From Triticum aestivum (Eukaryota > Streptophyta > Magnoliopsida > Poales > Poaceae), in the NCBI RefSeq assembly GCF_018294505.1, contig NC_057796.1:187574270-187638269 (forward strand): a DNA stretch of 64,000 bases, in the 5' to 3' direction. The notes below the pieces were generated by a model. That model searched no databases. It saw only the letters and a list, made by a program, of their open reading frames with translations, and had not been told where the DNA came from. Each line of letters begins with the position of its first letter. Within the stretch, counting starts at the first letter, position 1. Below, in pieces: positions 44,633-55,850 of the stretch. The translations under genes and the position numbers were made by a program.

Positions 44633-46094
44633 TGATATGTCTCCGTCTTATCTATAATTTTTGATTGTTTCATGCCAATATTCTAAAACTTTCATACTTT
44701 TGGCAACATTTTATATTGTTTTCGGGACTAACATATTGATCCAGTGCCCAGTGTCAGTTCCTATTTGTTGCATGTTTTTTATTTCGCAGAATATCCATAT
44801 CAAACAAAGTCCAAACGCAATAAATATTTACAGAGATATTTTTTGAAATATATGTGATTTCTGGGAAGAAGAATCAGCGTGAGAGGTGGTCCACATGCCC
44901 CATAAGATCATAGGGCGCGCCCCTAGGGCTTGTGGCCACCTCGTAAGATGGTTGGTGCCCTTCTTTCACCACCAGAAATATAATATTCTAGAGAATATTC
45001 CCTCAAAATTTCAGCCCAATCGGAGTTATGGATCTCCGGGAATTTAAGAACAGTGAAAGGCCAGAAAACGGGGTTTTGAAATAGAGAGATAGATCCAATC
45101 TCGGAGGGGCTCCCACCCCTGCGCTTCCATGGAGACCATGGACCAGAGGGGAAACCCTCCTCCCATCTAGGGGGGGGGGTCAAGGAAGAATAAGGAGGGG
45201 GGCTCTCCCCCCTCTCTCCTAGTGGCGCCAAAGTGCCGGCAAGGATCGTGACGATGATCTACACCAACAACCTCGCTACCGGCAATGCCAACATTCTCCC
45301 CCTCTATGAAGTGGTGTAACACCTCTTTTCGCCGCTGTAATCTCTACTTAAACATGGTGCTCAACTACATATTATTTTTCAATGATATGTGGCTATCCGA
45401 TGATGTTTGAGTAGATTCATTTTGTCCTATGGGGTGATTGATGATCGTGATTGGTTTGAGTTGTATGTTTTATTTTGGTGTTGTCCTATGGTGACCTCTG
45501 TGTCGCGCAAGCATGAGGTATCCCCGCTATAGGGTGTTGCAATACGTTCATAATTCGCTTATAGTGGGTGGTAAGAGTGGCAGAAGCTTATACCTGAGTA
45601 AGGGGGTTGTTGCGTATGGGAGTAAAGAGGACTTGCTACTTAATGCTATGGTCTTAATATTCTTTAATAGTTGCGGATGCTTGCTAGATTTCCAATCATA
45701 AGTGCATATGATCCAAGTAGAGAAAGTATGTTATCTCATGCCTCTCCCTCATATAGTGATTACTGGTCTAGTTATTGATTTCCTAGGGACAAATAACTTT
45801 CTTGTGTTACAAAAAGCACTCTACTAAACACCTAACTTTATTATTGTGCAAATTACTCGTAGTTCTATTCTTGCTAAGTACATTTAGTTTTATTCTTTCA
45901 AACTTATCCTATCACACCCAAAAAATAGTTTCATACTTGTTCTAGGTAAAGCGAACGTTAAGTGTGCGTAGAGTTGTATCAGTGGTCGATAGAACTTGAA
46001 GGGAATATAAATTCTACCTTTAGCTCTTCGTTGGGTTCGACACTTTACTTATCAAAAGAGGCTACAATTGATCCCCTATACTTGTGGGTTATCA
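44633..46094 (+). repeat. 5' LTR of the Gypsy element
   Basis: It begins TGATATGTCTCCGTCTTATC and ends TATACTTGTGGGTTATCA, 1,462 bp. The end block GTTCGACACTTTACTTATC is shared with the LTR at 57326-58843. The G run at 45167-45178 is low complexity. Confidence 0.85.
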
Positions 46095-46105
46095 AGACAT
46101 TTTTC

Positions 46106-46121
46106 TGGCGCCGTTGCCCGG
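46106..46121 (+). other. tRNA-Asp type primer binding site
   Basis: TGGCGCCGTTGCCCGG lies 11 bases after the LTR, preceded by AGACATTTTTC. It matches the tRNA-Asp 3' end except for one extra C. Confidence 0.85.
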
Positions 46122-46402
46122 AACAATAGCGTGGGGTGAATATTCTCATGTGTGCTTGTTTGCTTTATCACTAAGTAGATTTTATTTCCTGTTCTAAGTT
46201 GTTTTCTATCTTTAATTATGGGTTAGAAACGCAAAATACCAAAAAAATAGTTGTACCTGCTAATCCAATGGTTGAAGAACCACTCAAAATCTACCACACT
46301 CCTGAAGCCTTTTACTTGGACCATCTTTGATCCATTTTTTCTCGTGCTGCAAACCCAACTAGCTTAGTCGAGGGAAAATCATTAAAGGAGCATGCTTATT
46401 TT

Positions 46403-47500
46403 GTGCGGCACAGCTTGCCTCAAAAAGGGAAACTTTTATGGTATCAAATTAATTGGTTGCAGTGTTATGCTTGGAATTTATGCGAAATACATGATCTTTC
46501 TTGTTGTTTTGAAGACCCCAAAAAACACCTTCAATTCCAATGTGAGTTTAAGGATAGTGGAATCTTATCTTCTTATGCCAAAGATACTTATAATTACTTC
46601 GATATTGAACAAATTGAAGAATTTGTTGCTTTTAAGGGTGCTTATGAAATTGCTTATTTGATTGAAGAGTATGATGCTACTCTTTACAAATCTGAAATTT
46701 TGGCCATAAATGAATATTGCTATAAAAACTATGATTGTAATGCTTATGTCAAACCATATATTGATGATACCTCCGCTGTCCAAGAAGAGACTAATATTGT
46801 GCAGGAATCTATGGAAGAAGAAATTGATGACACTGTGAACTCATTAGATGAAAAATACGAGGAGGAGAGCGAAGAACAAAAGGAGGAAGAGCAGATTAGC
46901 TACCCGTGCCCACCTTCTAATGAGAGTAACTCTTCAACTCACACATTGTTTAATTTTCCTTCATGCTTACCGAAGGATGAAAGCTATGATGATTGCTAGG
47001 ATCCCTTGGATTCATTTGAAATATCCCTTTTTGATGAACTTGATGCTTGCTATGGTTGTGGCCAAGATGCCAATATGAGTGATGCTTATGGAGATGAACT
47101 TGCTATAGTTCCTTCTGTTACGAATGAAATTGTTACTATTGCACCCACACATGATAGTCCTATTATGTTTTTGAATTCTCCCAACTACACTATATCGGTG
47201 AAATTTGCGCTTATTAAGAATTATATTGATGGGTTGCGTTTTACAACGACACATGATTATTTTGATGAATATAATATGCATGTGCTTGTTGCTCCTACAT
47301 GCAATTATTACGAGAGAGGAACTACATCTCCACCTCTCTATGTTTCCAATACAATGAAATTGCAAGAAAATATTTATGCTATGTATCGGCCTTTGCTATG
47401 TGTGCATGAATTGTTCTTTTATGACATGCCGATGCATACAAAGAGAGTTGGACTTCGTTTTTGCATGATATATGTTTCCTTTGGCTCAATACTAAATTAA
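46403..47500 (+). CDS. Unknown ORF of the non-autonomous Gypsy, interrupted by one amber stop
   Basis: One frame runs from 46403 to 47500 with a single TAG at 46997-46999, about 366 codons. An upstream start region in another frame (ATG 46218, MG then stop, KRKIPKK) is decayed. The N-part has QINWLQCYAWNLCEIHDLSC, the middle is strongly acidic (EEIDDTVNSLDEKYEEESEE) and the C-part has ISLFDELDACYGCGQDA and DMPMHTKRVGLRF. The last motif is shared with the ORF at 8627-9277. No zinc knuckle, protease or polymerase motif is present. The position right after the primer site suggests a gag replacement; that is inference. Confidence 0.55.
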
Positions 47501-48794
47501 AAATCATTGTTAATTAAAATTGGCTTTGATATACCTTGGGATTCGGGTGGATCCATTACTTGAGCACTATATGCCTAGCTTAATGTCTTTAAAGAAAGCG
47601 TCGCCAGGGAGACAACCCAGAAGTCTTAGAGAGTCATTTTATTCTCTGGTGTGCTTTTAAATGGTTTAAAAACAAAATAAATAGAGGGGAACCAAAAATT
47701 TGCCAAAAAGGAAAGTGAAAGTAAGAAAGACGAGCACCGTTGCAGTAGGGGAGCTCCTTGAACTTTGTTCATGCCCATGGAAACTTTGCAAATCTTGAAC
47801 TACAGAATTTTTTTAGCAAAAGTAATTATCCCTTGTACAAATCTATTGTATTATAAAAATGAATGTGCCAAGATATGCTTTTAGGATGATTAGATTGCTT
47901 GTTTGGTACGTGCAGTGCGAAAACAGAAACTTTTGCTATAGTGCGTGAATTTACATTTTCACTGGAACATGCAAAAAATCTAAAAAAATTACATGGTACT
48001 GCTATGCAAATTTTTTATTTTTTCCTAATTGTTCAGTTTTTTTGAGTTTGAGCAATATATGTACCATCTGCATCTTTACAGACTGTCCCGTTTTCACAAA
48101 TTGCTGTTATAGTTTTGGTTTTTGCTTATGTTTAAAATCTTGTTGAGCCCCGTTGACTTGGGAGACATAGAATTGTGATAGCTTACAGTGGGTAATGTTT
48201 GATTATAATTATACAATAATGTTATAGTAGTACATGAGGGGATTTTATGTTATATGTACTAACCCCGCTAATAAAATGCTTGGTTAAGTTTTGTGTGGAT
48301 GAAGTGTTCGAAGATCGAGGAGGTATTGATGTGAGAAGAATGAGGAGACGCAAGAGATCAAGCTTGGGAATGCCCGAGGCACCCCAAGTAAATATTCAAG
48401 GAGACTCAAGTGTCTAAGCTTGGGGATGCCCCGGAAGGCATCCCATATTTATTCGACAATTATCGGTATGTCTCGGTTTTTGTTTTGTTGACATGATATG
48501 CGTAAATATTTGGAGCGTATTTTCTGTTTATTTTTTACTTAATTTTATGCACCATGATGGTATGAGATAGTCCTTGGTTGACTTATAGAATACTCTTTGC
48601 ACTTCACTAATAACTTTTGTGTATGGCTATATAGAATGCTTCACGTGCTTCATATATATCATTCGAAGTTCGGTTGCCTGTTTCTCTACATAGGAAAACC
48701 GTTATTTGTAAAATGCTCTTTCGCTTCACTTATATTTTTTAGAGCTCGGGAAAGTCTTTTGTAGAAATAATTAACCTCTCATGCTTCACTTATA
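47501..48794 (+). other. Non-coding interior of the Gypsy element
   Basis: It contains GCGTCGCCAGGGAGACAACCC (split after GCGTCGCCAGGGAGACAACC) and the AAGCTTGGGGATGCCCCGG motif near 48417, both with counterparts in the element at 4084-11205 (8560-8585 and 7880-7920). No gene. Confidence 0.65.
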
Positions 48795-49048
48795 CACCCT
48801 CCGTTCCTTTATATAAGGTGTATTTGTTTTCTCAAAAGTCAAAGGAGTGCATGTTTGACCCAATTTTTAGAAAAATATATCAGTATCCACAATGCATGAT
48901 TTATATCATTTTATCTATCGTGAAAATTAGTTTCATATTTTATCTATTAGGTATTTTATGTTGTTATTTTGTTCTATAATCTTGGTCAAACATTCAAATG
49001 ATTAACTTGCACGGAAATCAATACACAATATATTTTGGAAGGAGGGAG
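48795..49048. mobile_element. Stowaway MITE inserted in the Gypsy interior
   Basis: It starts CACCCTCCGTTCCTTTATAT and ends TTTTGGAAGGAGGGAG with TA at 48793-48794 and 49049-49050. Without it the flanks TGCTTCACTTA and CTGTTTAGAGAGTC join like the homologous uninterrupted sequence (reverse of about 7700-7740). About 254 bp, no coding. Confidence 0.85.
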
Positions 49049-49050
49049 TA

Positions 49051-50739
49051 ACTGTTTAGAGAGTCAACAGGAATTGGTCATTTGCATGGTTAGTCATAAA
49101 ATCCTACATAAAACTTGTAGATCACTGAATATGATATGTTTGATTCCGTGCAATAGTTTTGGGATATAGAGATGGTAACATGTGGGAGGTAGTAGTGAAT
49201 GATTGTGGTTTAGTAAGAATATTGGTGTTAAGGTTTGTGATTCCCAAAGCATGCACGTATAGTCTCTCATTGTGCTAAGAAGTTGGAGCATGCTTTATTA
49301 TTGATTGTCTTCCTTATGAGTGGCGGTCGGGGACGAGCGATGGTATTTTCCTACCAATCTATCCCCTAGGGGCATGCGTAGTAGTACTTTGCTTCGAGGG
49401 CTAACAAACTTTTGCAATAAGTATGTGAGTTCTTTATAACTAATGTGAGTCCATGGATTATATCCACTTTTAACTTTGCGCAATTTGCTAGCCTCTTCGG
49501 TGCCGTGCATTGCCCTTTCTCACCTCGAGAGTTGGTGCAAACTTCGCTGGTGCATCCAAACCCCATGATATGATACGCTCTATCACGCATAAGCCTCCTT
49601 ATATCTTCCTCAAAACAGCCACCATACCTACCTATCATGGCATTTCCATAGCCATTCCGAGATATATTGCCATGCAACTTCCATCATCATCATATACATG
49701 ACTTGAGCATTCATTGTCATATTGCTTTGCATGATCATATAGCTGACACAGTATTTGTGGCTCAGCCACCATTCATCATTTATTATACATGTTACGCTAG
49801 CATCATTGCACATCCTGGTGCACTGCCAGAGGCATTCATATAGAGTCATATGTTTCAATTTTATCGAGTTGTAAGTAAATAGAAGTGTGATGATCATCAT
49901 TACTAGAGCATTGTCCCAGTGAGGAAAGGATGATGGAGATTATGATTCCCCCACAAGTGGGATGAGACTCCGAACGAAAAGAAAAAAAAGAAAAAAGAGA
50001 GGCCAAAAAGAGCCCAACAAAACAAACAAAAAAAGATGAAATGAGAGAAAAAGAGAGAAGGGTTAATGCTACTATCCTTTACCACACTTGTGCTTCAGAG
50101 CAGCACCATGTTTTTTCATATAGAGAGTCCCTATGTTGTCACTTTCATATACTAGTGGGAATTTTTCATTGTAGAACTTAGCTTATATATTCCGATGACG
50201 GGCTTCCTCAAACACCCGAGGTATTCATGAGCAAGCAAGTTGGATGCACACCCACTTAGTTTTCAGTTTGAGCTTTCATACATTTATAGCTCTTGGTGCA
50301 TCCGTTCCATGGCAACCCTACTCCTCGCATCAACATCAATTGATGGGCATCTCCATAGCCCGTTGATGAGCCGCATCGATGTGACACTTTCTTCCTTTTT
50401 GTTTTCTCCATATTAATCTCTACCACCATATGCTATTCCACCCATAGTGCTACATCCATGGCTTGCGCTCATGTATTGCGTGGGGGTTGAAAAAGCTGAA
50501 GCGCGTTAAAAAGTATGAACCAATTGCTCGGCTTGTCATCAGGGTTGTGCATGATAAATACTTTGTGTTAATAAGATGGACCATGACAAGACTATATGAC
50601 TTTGTAGTTGTTTGTTGGGATGCTTGAGTATTGATGTCTTTATATATAATTATAGACTATTGCTTTAAATCACTCATGTCTTAATATTCATGCCATGATT
50701 AGATTACATGATTAATATTATTCTAGGTGGCATTCCACA
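49051..50739 (+). other. Non-coding interior of the Gypsy element, continued
   Basis: It matches the reverse complement of about 5840-7560 (GAGTGGCGGTCGGGGACGAG, CCTCAAAACAGCCACCATAC, CCCGTTGATGAGCCGCATCG). No ORF with support. Confidence 0.7.
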
Positions 50740-51482
50740 TGCCTGAACTCGTGCATGCGTTCGTCCAAGCGGTCGACACTCTCGCGGTACATCTGGAGCG
50801 CGATCTCGAGCTCCAAGTTGGCTATTTCATCGGAGATCACCAGCTCGAGGATGCGACAACCATGTTCCTCTACTGCGCCCAGGTGGACACCTGGGCCAAG
50901 GAGGCGTTCGAGCCTACGGACTAGCGTGTTGGCATCCAGCGGGCCGCGGACAAGGTGAATGGCGGCACCCATGCGAACGGCGCGGCGGGCGTCCGGTGCA
51001 AGTACGGCGCGGCCGGCCTCTGGTGCAAGTACGGCGCTGAGGGCCTCTGCCCACTCCGGGCGAGGAATGGGGGTACTGACGGGACGTGTACCCAGCTGCG
51101 ATGCCGTGTCGACAGCAGGCAAGCGCCGATGGATCCGCTCTTGCTGTGCGGCGCGCCGCGCCTCTCGCTCTGCAGCGCTCCAACGGTCTTGCCGTGCGGT
51201 GAGCCGTAGCATATCAGTGCGAACGCGCCTAGCTTGCTCCGCGGCGCGCCATCGATCATGTTGTGCGGCGAGCTGCAGCCTGTCGGCGCTGACATGCCTA
51301 ACTTGATCCGCGGCGCTCAACCGCCATGCGCCAAAGGTCTGCTCAACCCTGGTGATGACGCGCATCACGGCGTCGTCCATCGTGTTGCCGAGGAGCGCCT
51401 CGGCCTCGACGGGCCGTGGAGCCTGCTCATTTTCCTCGTCGACGAGGTTGATGGCAGAGGCGGCGCTTTGGTGGGTTGGCAT
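50718..51482 (-). CDS. 254-codon ORF with helical repeats in a CACTA fragment, function unknown
   Basis: The open frame starts ATG 51482 and stops at 50718-50720. It has a higher GC content than its surroundings. The middle contains two and a half copies of a 22-23 residue unit: QVRHVSADRLQLAAQHDRW, then QARRVRTDMLRLTARQDRW, then EREARRAAQQERIHRR. This predicts a long charged helix or coiled coil. The C-part (LERLLGPGVHLGAVEEHGC, LELVISDEIANLELEIALQM) also looks helical. Its last six or seven codons fall left of about 50740, in sequence that matches the Gypsy, so the natural C-terminus has been replaced. I cannot name a family; a CACTA accessory protein or captured host fragment are both possible. 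Codons show strong G/C third positions. Confidence 0.45.
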   Translation of the reverse strand: MPTHQSAASAINLVDEENEQAPRPVEAEALLGNTMDDAVMRVITRVEQTFGAWRLSAADQVRHVSADRLQLAAQHDRWRAAEQARRVRTDMLRLTARQDRWSAAEREARRAAQQERIHRRLPAVDTASQLGTRPVSTPIPRPEWAEALSAVLAPEAGRAVLAPDARRAVRMGAAIHLVRGPLDANTLVRRLERLLGPGVHLGAVEEHGCRILELVISDEIANLELEIALQMYRESVDRLDERMHEFRHVECHLE

Positions 51483-51895
51483 GCTTGGAAAAGGTGGATA
51501 TGCTACAGGCTGCGCTTGTCGCCTCCGTGCGTCGCGTGCTGCCTATGTGCAATATATCTGGGTGGCGGGAAACAGGTGAGGAAATGGCGGGAAACGGTGG
51601 TGTGTTCATAAAACGCCATCAATTAATGGAAACTTTGCATAGAAGGAACATCGAGCTAGCACAAGAAGTAGATGATGATCAGATGAACACGGACCACACT
51701 AGGGAACCCGTCGGTGATGAATTCATCAATGCCAAACGGTTGAATACTAGCAAGCGTTTGCCCACAACACAGACGGCCTATTCCATCACAAACAGGTCGG
51801 ATGGATCAACTGTATATATGCCACGTATCGCATATTGTCAAAAAGTAATGCAGTAGACCTTCTTTAACATGTGTTAAAAAAACAAGGACCTCGAG
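51483..51895. other. CACTA fragment, no further gene
   Basis: Short minus-strand frames upstream of the 254-codon ORF (around 51427-51609) could be leader or an earlier exon. The + strand frame 51476-51856 has no support. Confidence 0.4.
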
Positions 51896-51972
51896 GTTAA
51901 ATTAACTCATGGGATGGGTCATATCTGTCAAATTAAATGACTGATACGACCCATCCCATGAGTTAATTTAAC
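51896..51972. repeat. Near-perfect 35-bp hairpin with 7-base loop
   Basis: Arms 51896-51930 and 51938-51972 are inverse complements with two mismatches; the outer 25 bases (GTTAAATTAACTCATGGGAT followed by GGGTC) pair without error. The loop is AATTAAA. Confidence 0.9.
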
Positions 51973-52149
51973 ATCAACACAACTTCCCATCCAGTCACCC
52001 ATGTCATGGCTGCTCCAGCCTGAGCACACTTAACTTGAGAGTTTTCTTACATGAGCTACTGGTGGAACAACTAGTCCTTGCTGATAGGATGCATCTTCGC
52101 ATCCTTATGGTGTATCCGGATGACCGCCCGTCCCCCAATGGCCAATAGA

Positions 52150-52620
52150 TGTTGTGTAGACAGAGCATATCACATACGTCTTATTAGCCGCAACCGTCTG
52201 TGTTATTATCGGTCTTCGCACACATTTCTGATTACAGACCTGTTTGCCGCGTATCACACACATCTTGTTATATTGAACCGTTTATGTTCTCTTGTCTCAA
52301 CGCAAACAGTTCATTCGAGTGAACCGCATGCCGTATATCGCACACACCTTCAAATGGCTGACCGTTTCTTTTGTGTTGCATAATCACAAATAGTTCATCC
52401 GAGTGAACCGTATGTTGTATATCACACACACCTTCATCTGGCTGCCCTTTTCTTTTGTTCCTCCTCATCGCAAACAGTTAATTGAGCTGAATCGTATGCC
52501 CTACATCGCACACGCAACTAAAATCTGAACCGTGTTTGATGCATCCTCCATCGCAAACGTTTTGCACCTTTTTATGGTTATTTTACACCATCGTTTGTGA
52601 CTATGGCATCGCACACAGTT
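52150..52620. repeat. Subterminal repeat array of the CACTA fragment
   Basis: A unit of about 90-100 bp with CGCAAACAGTTCATTCGAG, TGAACCGCATGCCGTATATC and GCACACACCTTC recurs at least four times with substitutions. Confidence 0.7.
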
Positions 52621-52675
52621 TCGTCGAAGGGTCTCTGATCGTAGTGTCGCGTTAGCAGCATCCTGCAGTAGTGAT

Positions 52676-54803
52676 TGTTTAAGCAATCTTGATCGAGTTT
52701 TGCAGAGATGTGAACAAACAAATCTTGTCTTGAATTGGGAGAAGTGCCACTTTATGGTTAATGAAGGCATTGTCTTGGGTCATAAAATTTCTGAAAGAGG
52801 TATTGAAGTGGACAAAGCTAAGGTTGATGCAATTGATAGAATGCCATATCCTAAAGATATAAAAGGTATTCGTAGTTTCTTAGGTCATGCTGGTTTCTAT
52901 AGGAGATTTATCAAAGACTTTTCAAAAAATTCTAGGCCTCTCACTAGTCTATTGCAAAAGGATATTCCCTATGTTTTTGATGATGATTGTTTAGAAGCCT
53001 TTGAAACACTTAAGAAAGCCTTAATTTCTGCACCTATTGTTCAACCAACAAATTGGAACTTGCCTTTTGAAATTATGTGTGCTGCTAGTGATTATGCTGT
53101 TGGTGCTGTTCTAGGACAAAGGGTTGATAAAAAACTTAATGTAATTCATTATGCTAGTAAAACTCTAGACAATGCTCAAACAAATTATGCTACTACTGAA
53201 AAAGAATTCTTAGCAGTGGTCTTAGCAGTGGTGTTTGCTTGTGATAAGTTTAGACCTTATATTGTTGATTCCAAAGTAACTGTTCACACATACCATGCTG
53301 CTATTAAATATCTTATGGAAAAGAAAGATGCTAAACCTATACTTATTCGATGGGTTCTCTTGTTACAAGAATTTGATTTACATATCATTGATAGAAAAGG
53401 AGCTGAGAACCCAGTAGCTGATAATTTGTCTAGGCATGAAAATGTGCTTGATGACCCACTACCTATTGATGATAGTTTTCCTGATGAGCAGTTAGCTGCA
53501 ATAAATGTTTCTCATAGTACTCCTTGGTATGCTGACTATGCTAATTACATTGTTGCTAAATATTTACCACCTAGCTTTACATACCAACAAAACAAAAAAA
53601 TCTTCTATGATTTAAGACATTACTTTTGGGATGACCCACACCATTATAAAGAAGCAGTAGATGGTATTATTAGATGTTATGTACCTGAGCATGAACAGGG
53701 ACAAATCCTATGGAAATGTCACTCCGAAGCTTATGGAGGGCATCATGCTAGAGATAGAACCGCTCATAAGGTATTGCAGCCTGGATTTTATTGGCCTACT
53801 CTCTTCAAGGATGCCCGTAAGTTCGTCTTATCTTGTGATGAATGTCAAAGAATAGGTAATATCGGTAAGCGTCAAGAAATGCCTATGAATTATTCACTTG
53901 CTGTTGAACCATTTGATGTTTGGGGATTTGATTATATGGGACCTTTTCCTTCCTCTAATGGGTATATACATATTTTGGTTGGTTGTTGATTATGTTACTA
54001 AATGGGTAGACGCTATTCCAACCAGTAGTGCTGATCACAACACCTCTATTAAAATGATTAAGGAAGTTATTTTCCCAAGGTTTGGAGTCCCTAGATATTT
54101 AATGACTGATGGTGGTTCACACTTTATTCATGGTGCTTTTCGTAAAATGCTTGCCAAGTATGATGTTAACCATAGAATTGCGTCACCATATCACCCTCAG
54201 TCTAGTGGTCAAGTTGAACTTAGCAATAGAGAAATAAAATTAATTTTGCAAAAGACTGTCAATAGGTCCAGGAAGAATTGGTCTAAGAAATTAGATGATG
54301 CACTTTGGGCTTCTAGAACAGCATATAAAAATCCTATGGGTATGTCTCCTTATAAAATGATTTATGGAAAAGCTTGTCATTTGCCTCTTGAGTTAGAACA
54401 TAAAGCATTTTGGACAATCAAAGAACTCAATTATGACTTCAAACTTGCTGGTGAAAAGAGGTTATTTGATATTAGCTCTCTGGATGAATGGAGAACCCAA
54501 GCTTATGAAAATGCAAAATTATTCAAAGAAAAAGTTAAAAGATGGCATGACAAAAGAATCCAAAAGCGTGAGTTTAAAGTCGGAGAATATGTTCTTTTGT
54601 ACAACTCTCGTTTCAGATTATTTGCAGGAAAACTCCTCTCAAAATGGGAAGGCCCATATGTCATCGAGGAGGTTTATCGGTGTAGAGCCATCAAAATAAA
54701 TAATTCTGAAGGTACTAACCCGAAGGTTGTCAATGGGCAAGGAATAAACATTATATTTCAGGTACGCCCATTAATGTTGAAAGTAATATTATCCAAACTT
54801 TGA
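52676..54803 (+). pseudogene. Gypsy pol fragment: RT end, RNase H, integrase (one frameshift)
   Basis: The frame is open from the CACTA junction (52676) to 53989. It shows the RT thumb ([37 protein letters not shown]), the RNase H core ([31 protein letters not shown]) and the integrase HHCC finger ([12 protein letters not shown] through [10 protein letters not shown]). A one-base frameshift near 53980 moves into a second frame to 54803 with the integrase core ([31 protein letters not shown]) and a GPY-type end (KWEGPYVI). The D, D and E of the integrase are all present (GFDYMGP, TDGG, VELSNRE). The usual TDH of RNase H reads TYH ([11 protein letters not shown]), losing a conserved Asp. Inactive as it stands. 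Confidence 0.9.
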
Positions 54804-55184
54804 CACCGGAAGAACACATAAAAGGGAACACTCCAAAATCGTGAAAATAAGGAGGTACGTGATACGGTAAGTAAACGGACTCCGAAAAATCCGCAAAAAT
54901 ATTTTTTATCAGTTTTGGAATATTTAGAAATTTTAGAAATAAAGAAACTTCCAGCAAGCGTCCCCTGGTGGGCACAAGACACCAGGGCACGCCAAGCCTG
55001 GCGCGCCCAGGTGGGTTGTGCCCATCTGGGACACCTTCCGTACTCCGTTTTTCTCCCGTATGCTTGTCCTCCAAGATAAAAAAATCTATATATACTTCCC
55101 GAACCTGTTGATCACAGTATCGCGGAGAAATCCCCAGTTTTCTTTTCCTTGGTGTTTTTTGACAGATTCAACTAGACCAACGTC
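54804..55184 (+). other. Spacer between pol and post-pol ORF
   Basis: No coding. It contains GGTGGGCACAAGACACCAGG and GGCGCGCCCAGGTGGGTTGT, motifs of the kind found in related LTRs (compare 57590-57655). Confidence 0.5.
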
Positions 55185-55850
55185 ATGTCTTCCTCACCCT
55201 TCAACAATGGAGAAGGAGACATAAGGTTGGCTCAGGAAGATCTAAGGAGGGAGGAAGTTGAAGAGGTCACTATGTAGGAAGAAGAAGAAAGTCCCTTTGG
55301 GACTCACTCTCCGACCCCCGAGAGGGGTACATTAGCTGGCATCTCTACTCACCCTAATCCTCATCAAGCGATGGGATCATCGAACAATCAAGCGAGCCTG
55401 GAGGAGCAAGAAGAGCTCCCACCGAGGAGGCCCCTACACAGGTTACATCATAATAATTTTCGCAATTTGATTCACAATTATGGGTTCGAGAACACTCCTC
55501 GTAGGCACATACCGTCCAACTGGGACATATCCCGGCCAAGAGAAAACAGTGCAGGAACAAAACCGTGGGGCCCAGAGAATAAACACATAATGGCTGAGGT
55601 GAAGAAGAACAGTGAATTAATTCATCAAGCCCTTTAGGAGATTCAAGGTTTGAAGGATCTACTCATGGTTATATTGGAGAATACTACTTCATCACCAACA
55701 TCACCTTCTTCACCACCAAAAGAGAACTGGGTATCGGGTATGGGCACTCCCCTTGGCTTTCACCAAGCTTGGAGGAGGTGCCCCGGTATCATATCATCCC
55801 ACTATCTTTTTGCTTTTACTTATTTTAGTTCGATCTTTTGCCTTAGATGA
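55185..55850 (+). CDS. Post-pol ORF of the Gypsy element, unknown function, two amber codons
   Basis: From ATG 55185 (GTCATGTCTTCC) one frame runs 222 codons to 55850 with TAG at 55275-55277 and 55635-55637. The peptide is hydrophilic and rich in Glu, Pro, Asn and His (FNNGEGDIRLAQEDLRREEV, LPPRRPLHRLHHNNFRNLIH, ISRPRENSAGTKPWGPENKH). There is no signal peptide or clear membrane segment, so it is not envelope-like. It lies between integrase and the purine tract, where some Gypsy lineages carry extra genes. The two stops may be decay; that both are amber may be chance. Confidence 0.4.

Larger units (their letters stand above)
44633..50739 (+). mobile_element. Non-autonomous Gypsy element, 5' LTR plus interior, 3' end missing
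   Basis: The 5' LTR (44633-46094) is followed by a tRNA-Asp primer site, a broken unknown ORF (46403-47500) and non-coding interior homologous, in reverse, to 4084-11205. The match continues to about 50739 (GGTGGCATTCCACAT against GGTAGCATTCCAGAT near 5838), just before the expected purine tract. There it meets CACTA DNA, so the 3' LTR is lost. No pol genes. A Stowaway MITE sits at 48795-49048. Confidence 0.85.
50740..52673 (-). mobile_element. CACTA transposon fragment with one terminus
   Basis: The right end at 52673 reads, on the minus strand, CACTACTGCAGGATGCTGC, a CACTA-type terminus. Subterminal repeats of TCGCACACA, CAAACAGTTCA and GAGTGAACCGTATG recur through 52150-52620. The left terminus and transposase are absent. 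It abuts Gypsy pol on the right and another Gypsy interior on the left, with ATT (52674-52676) as the possible half of a target duplication. Confidence 0.7.
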
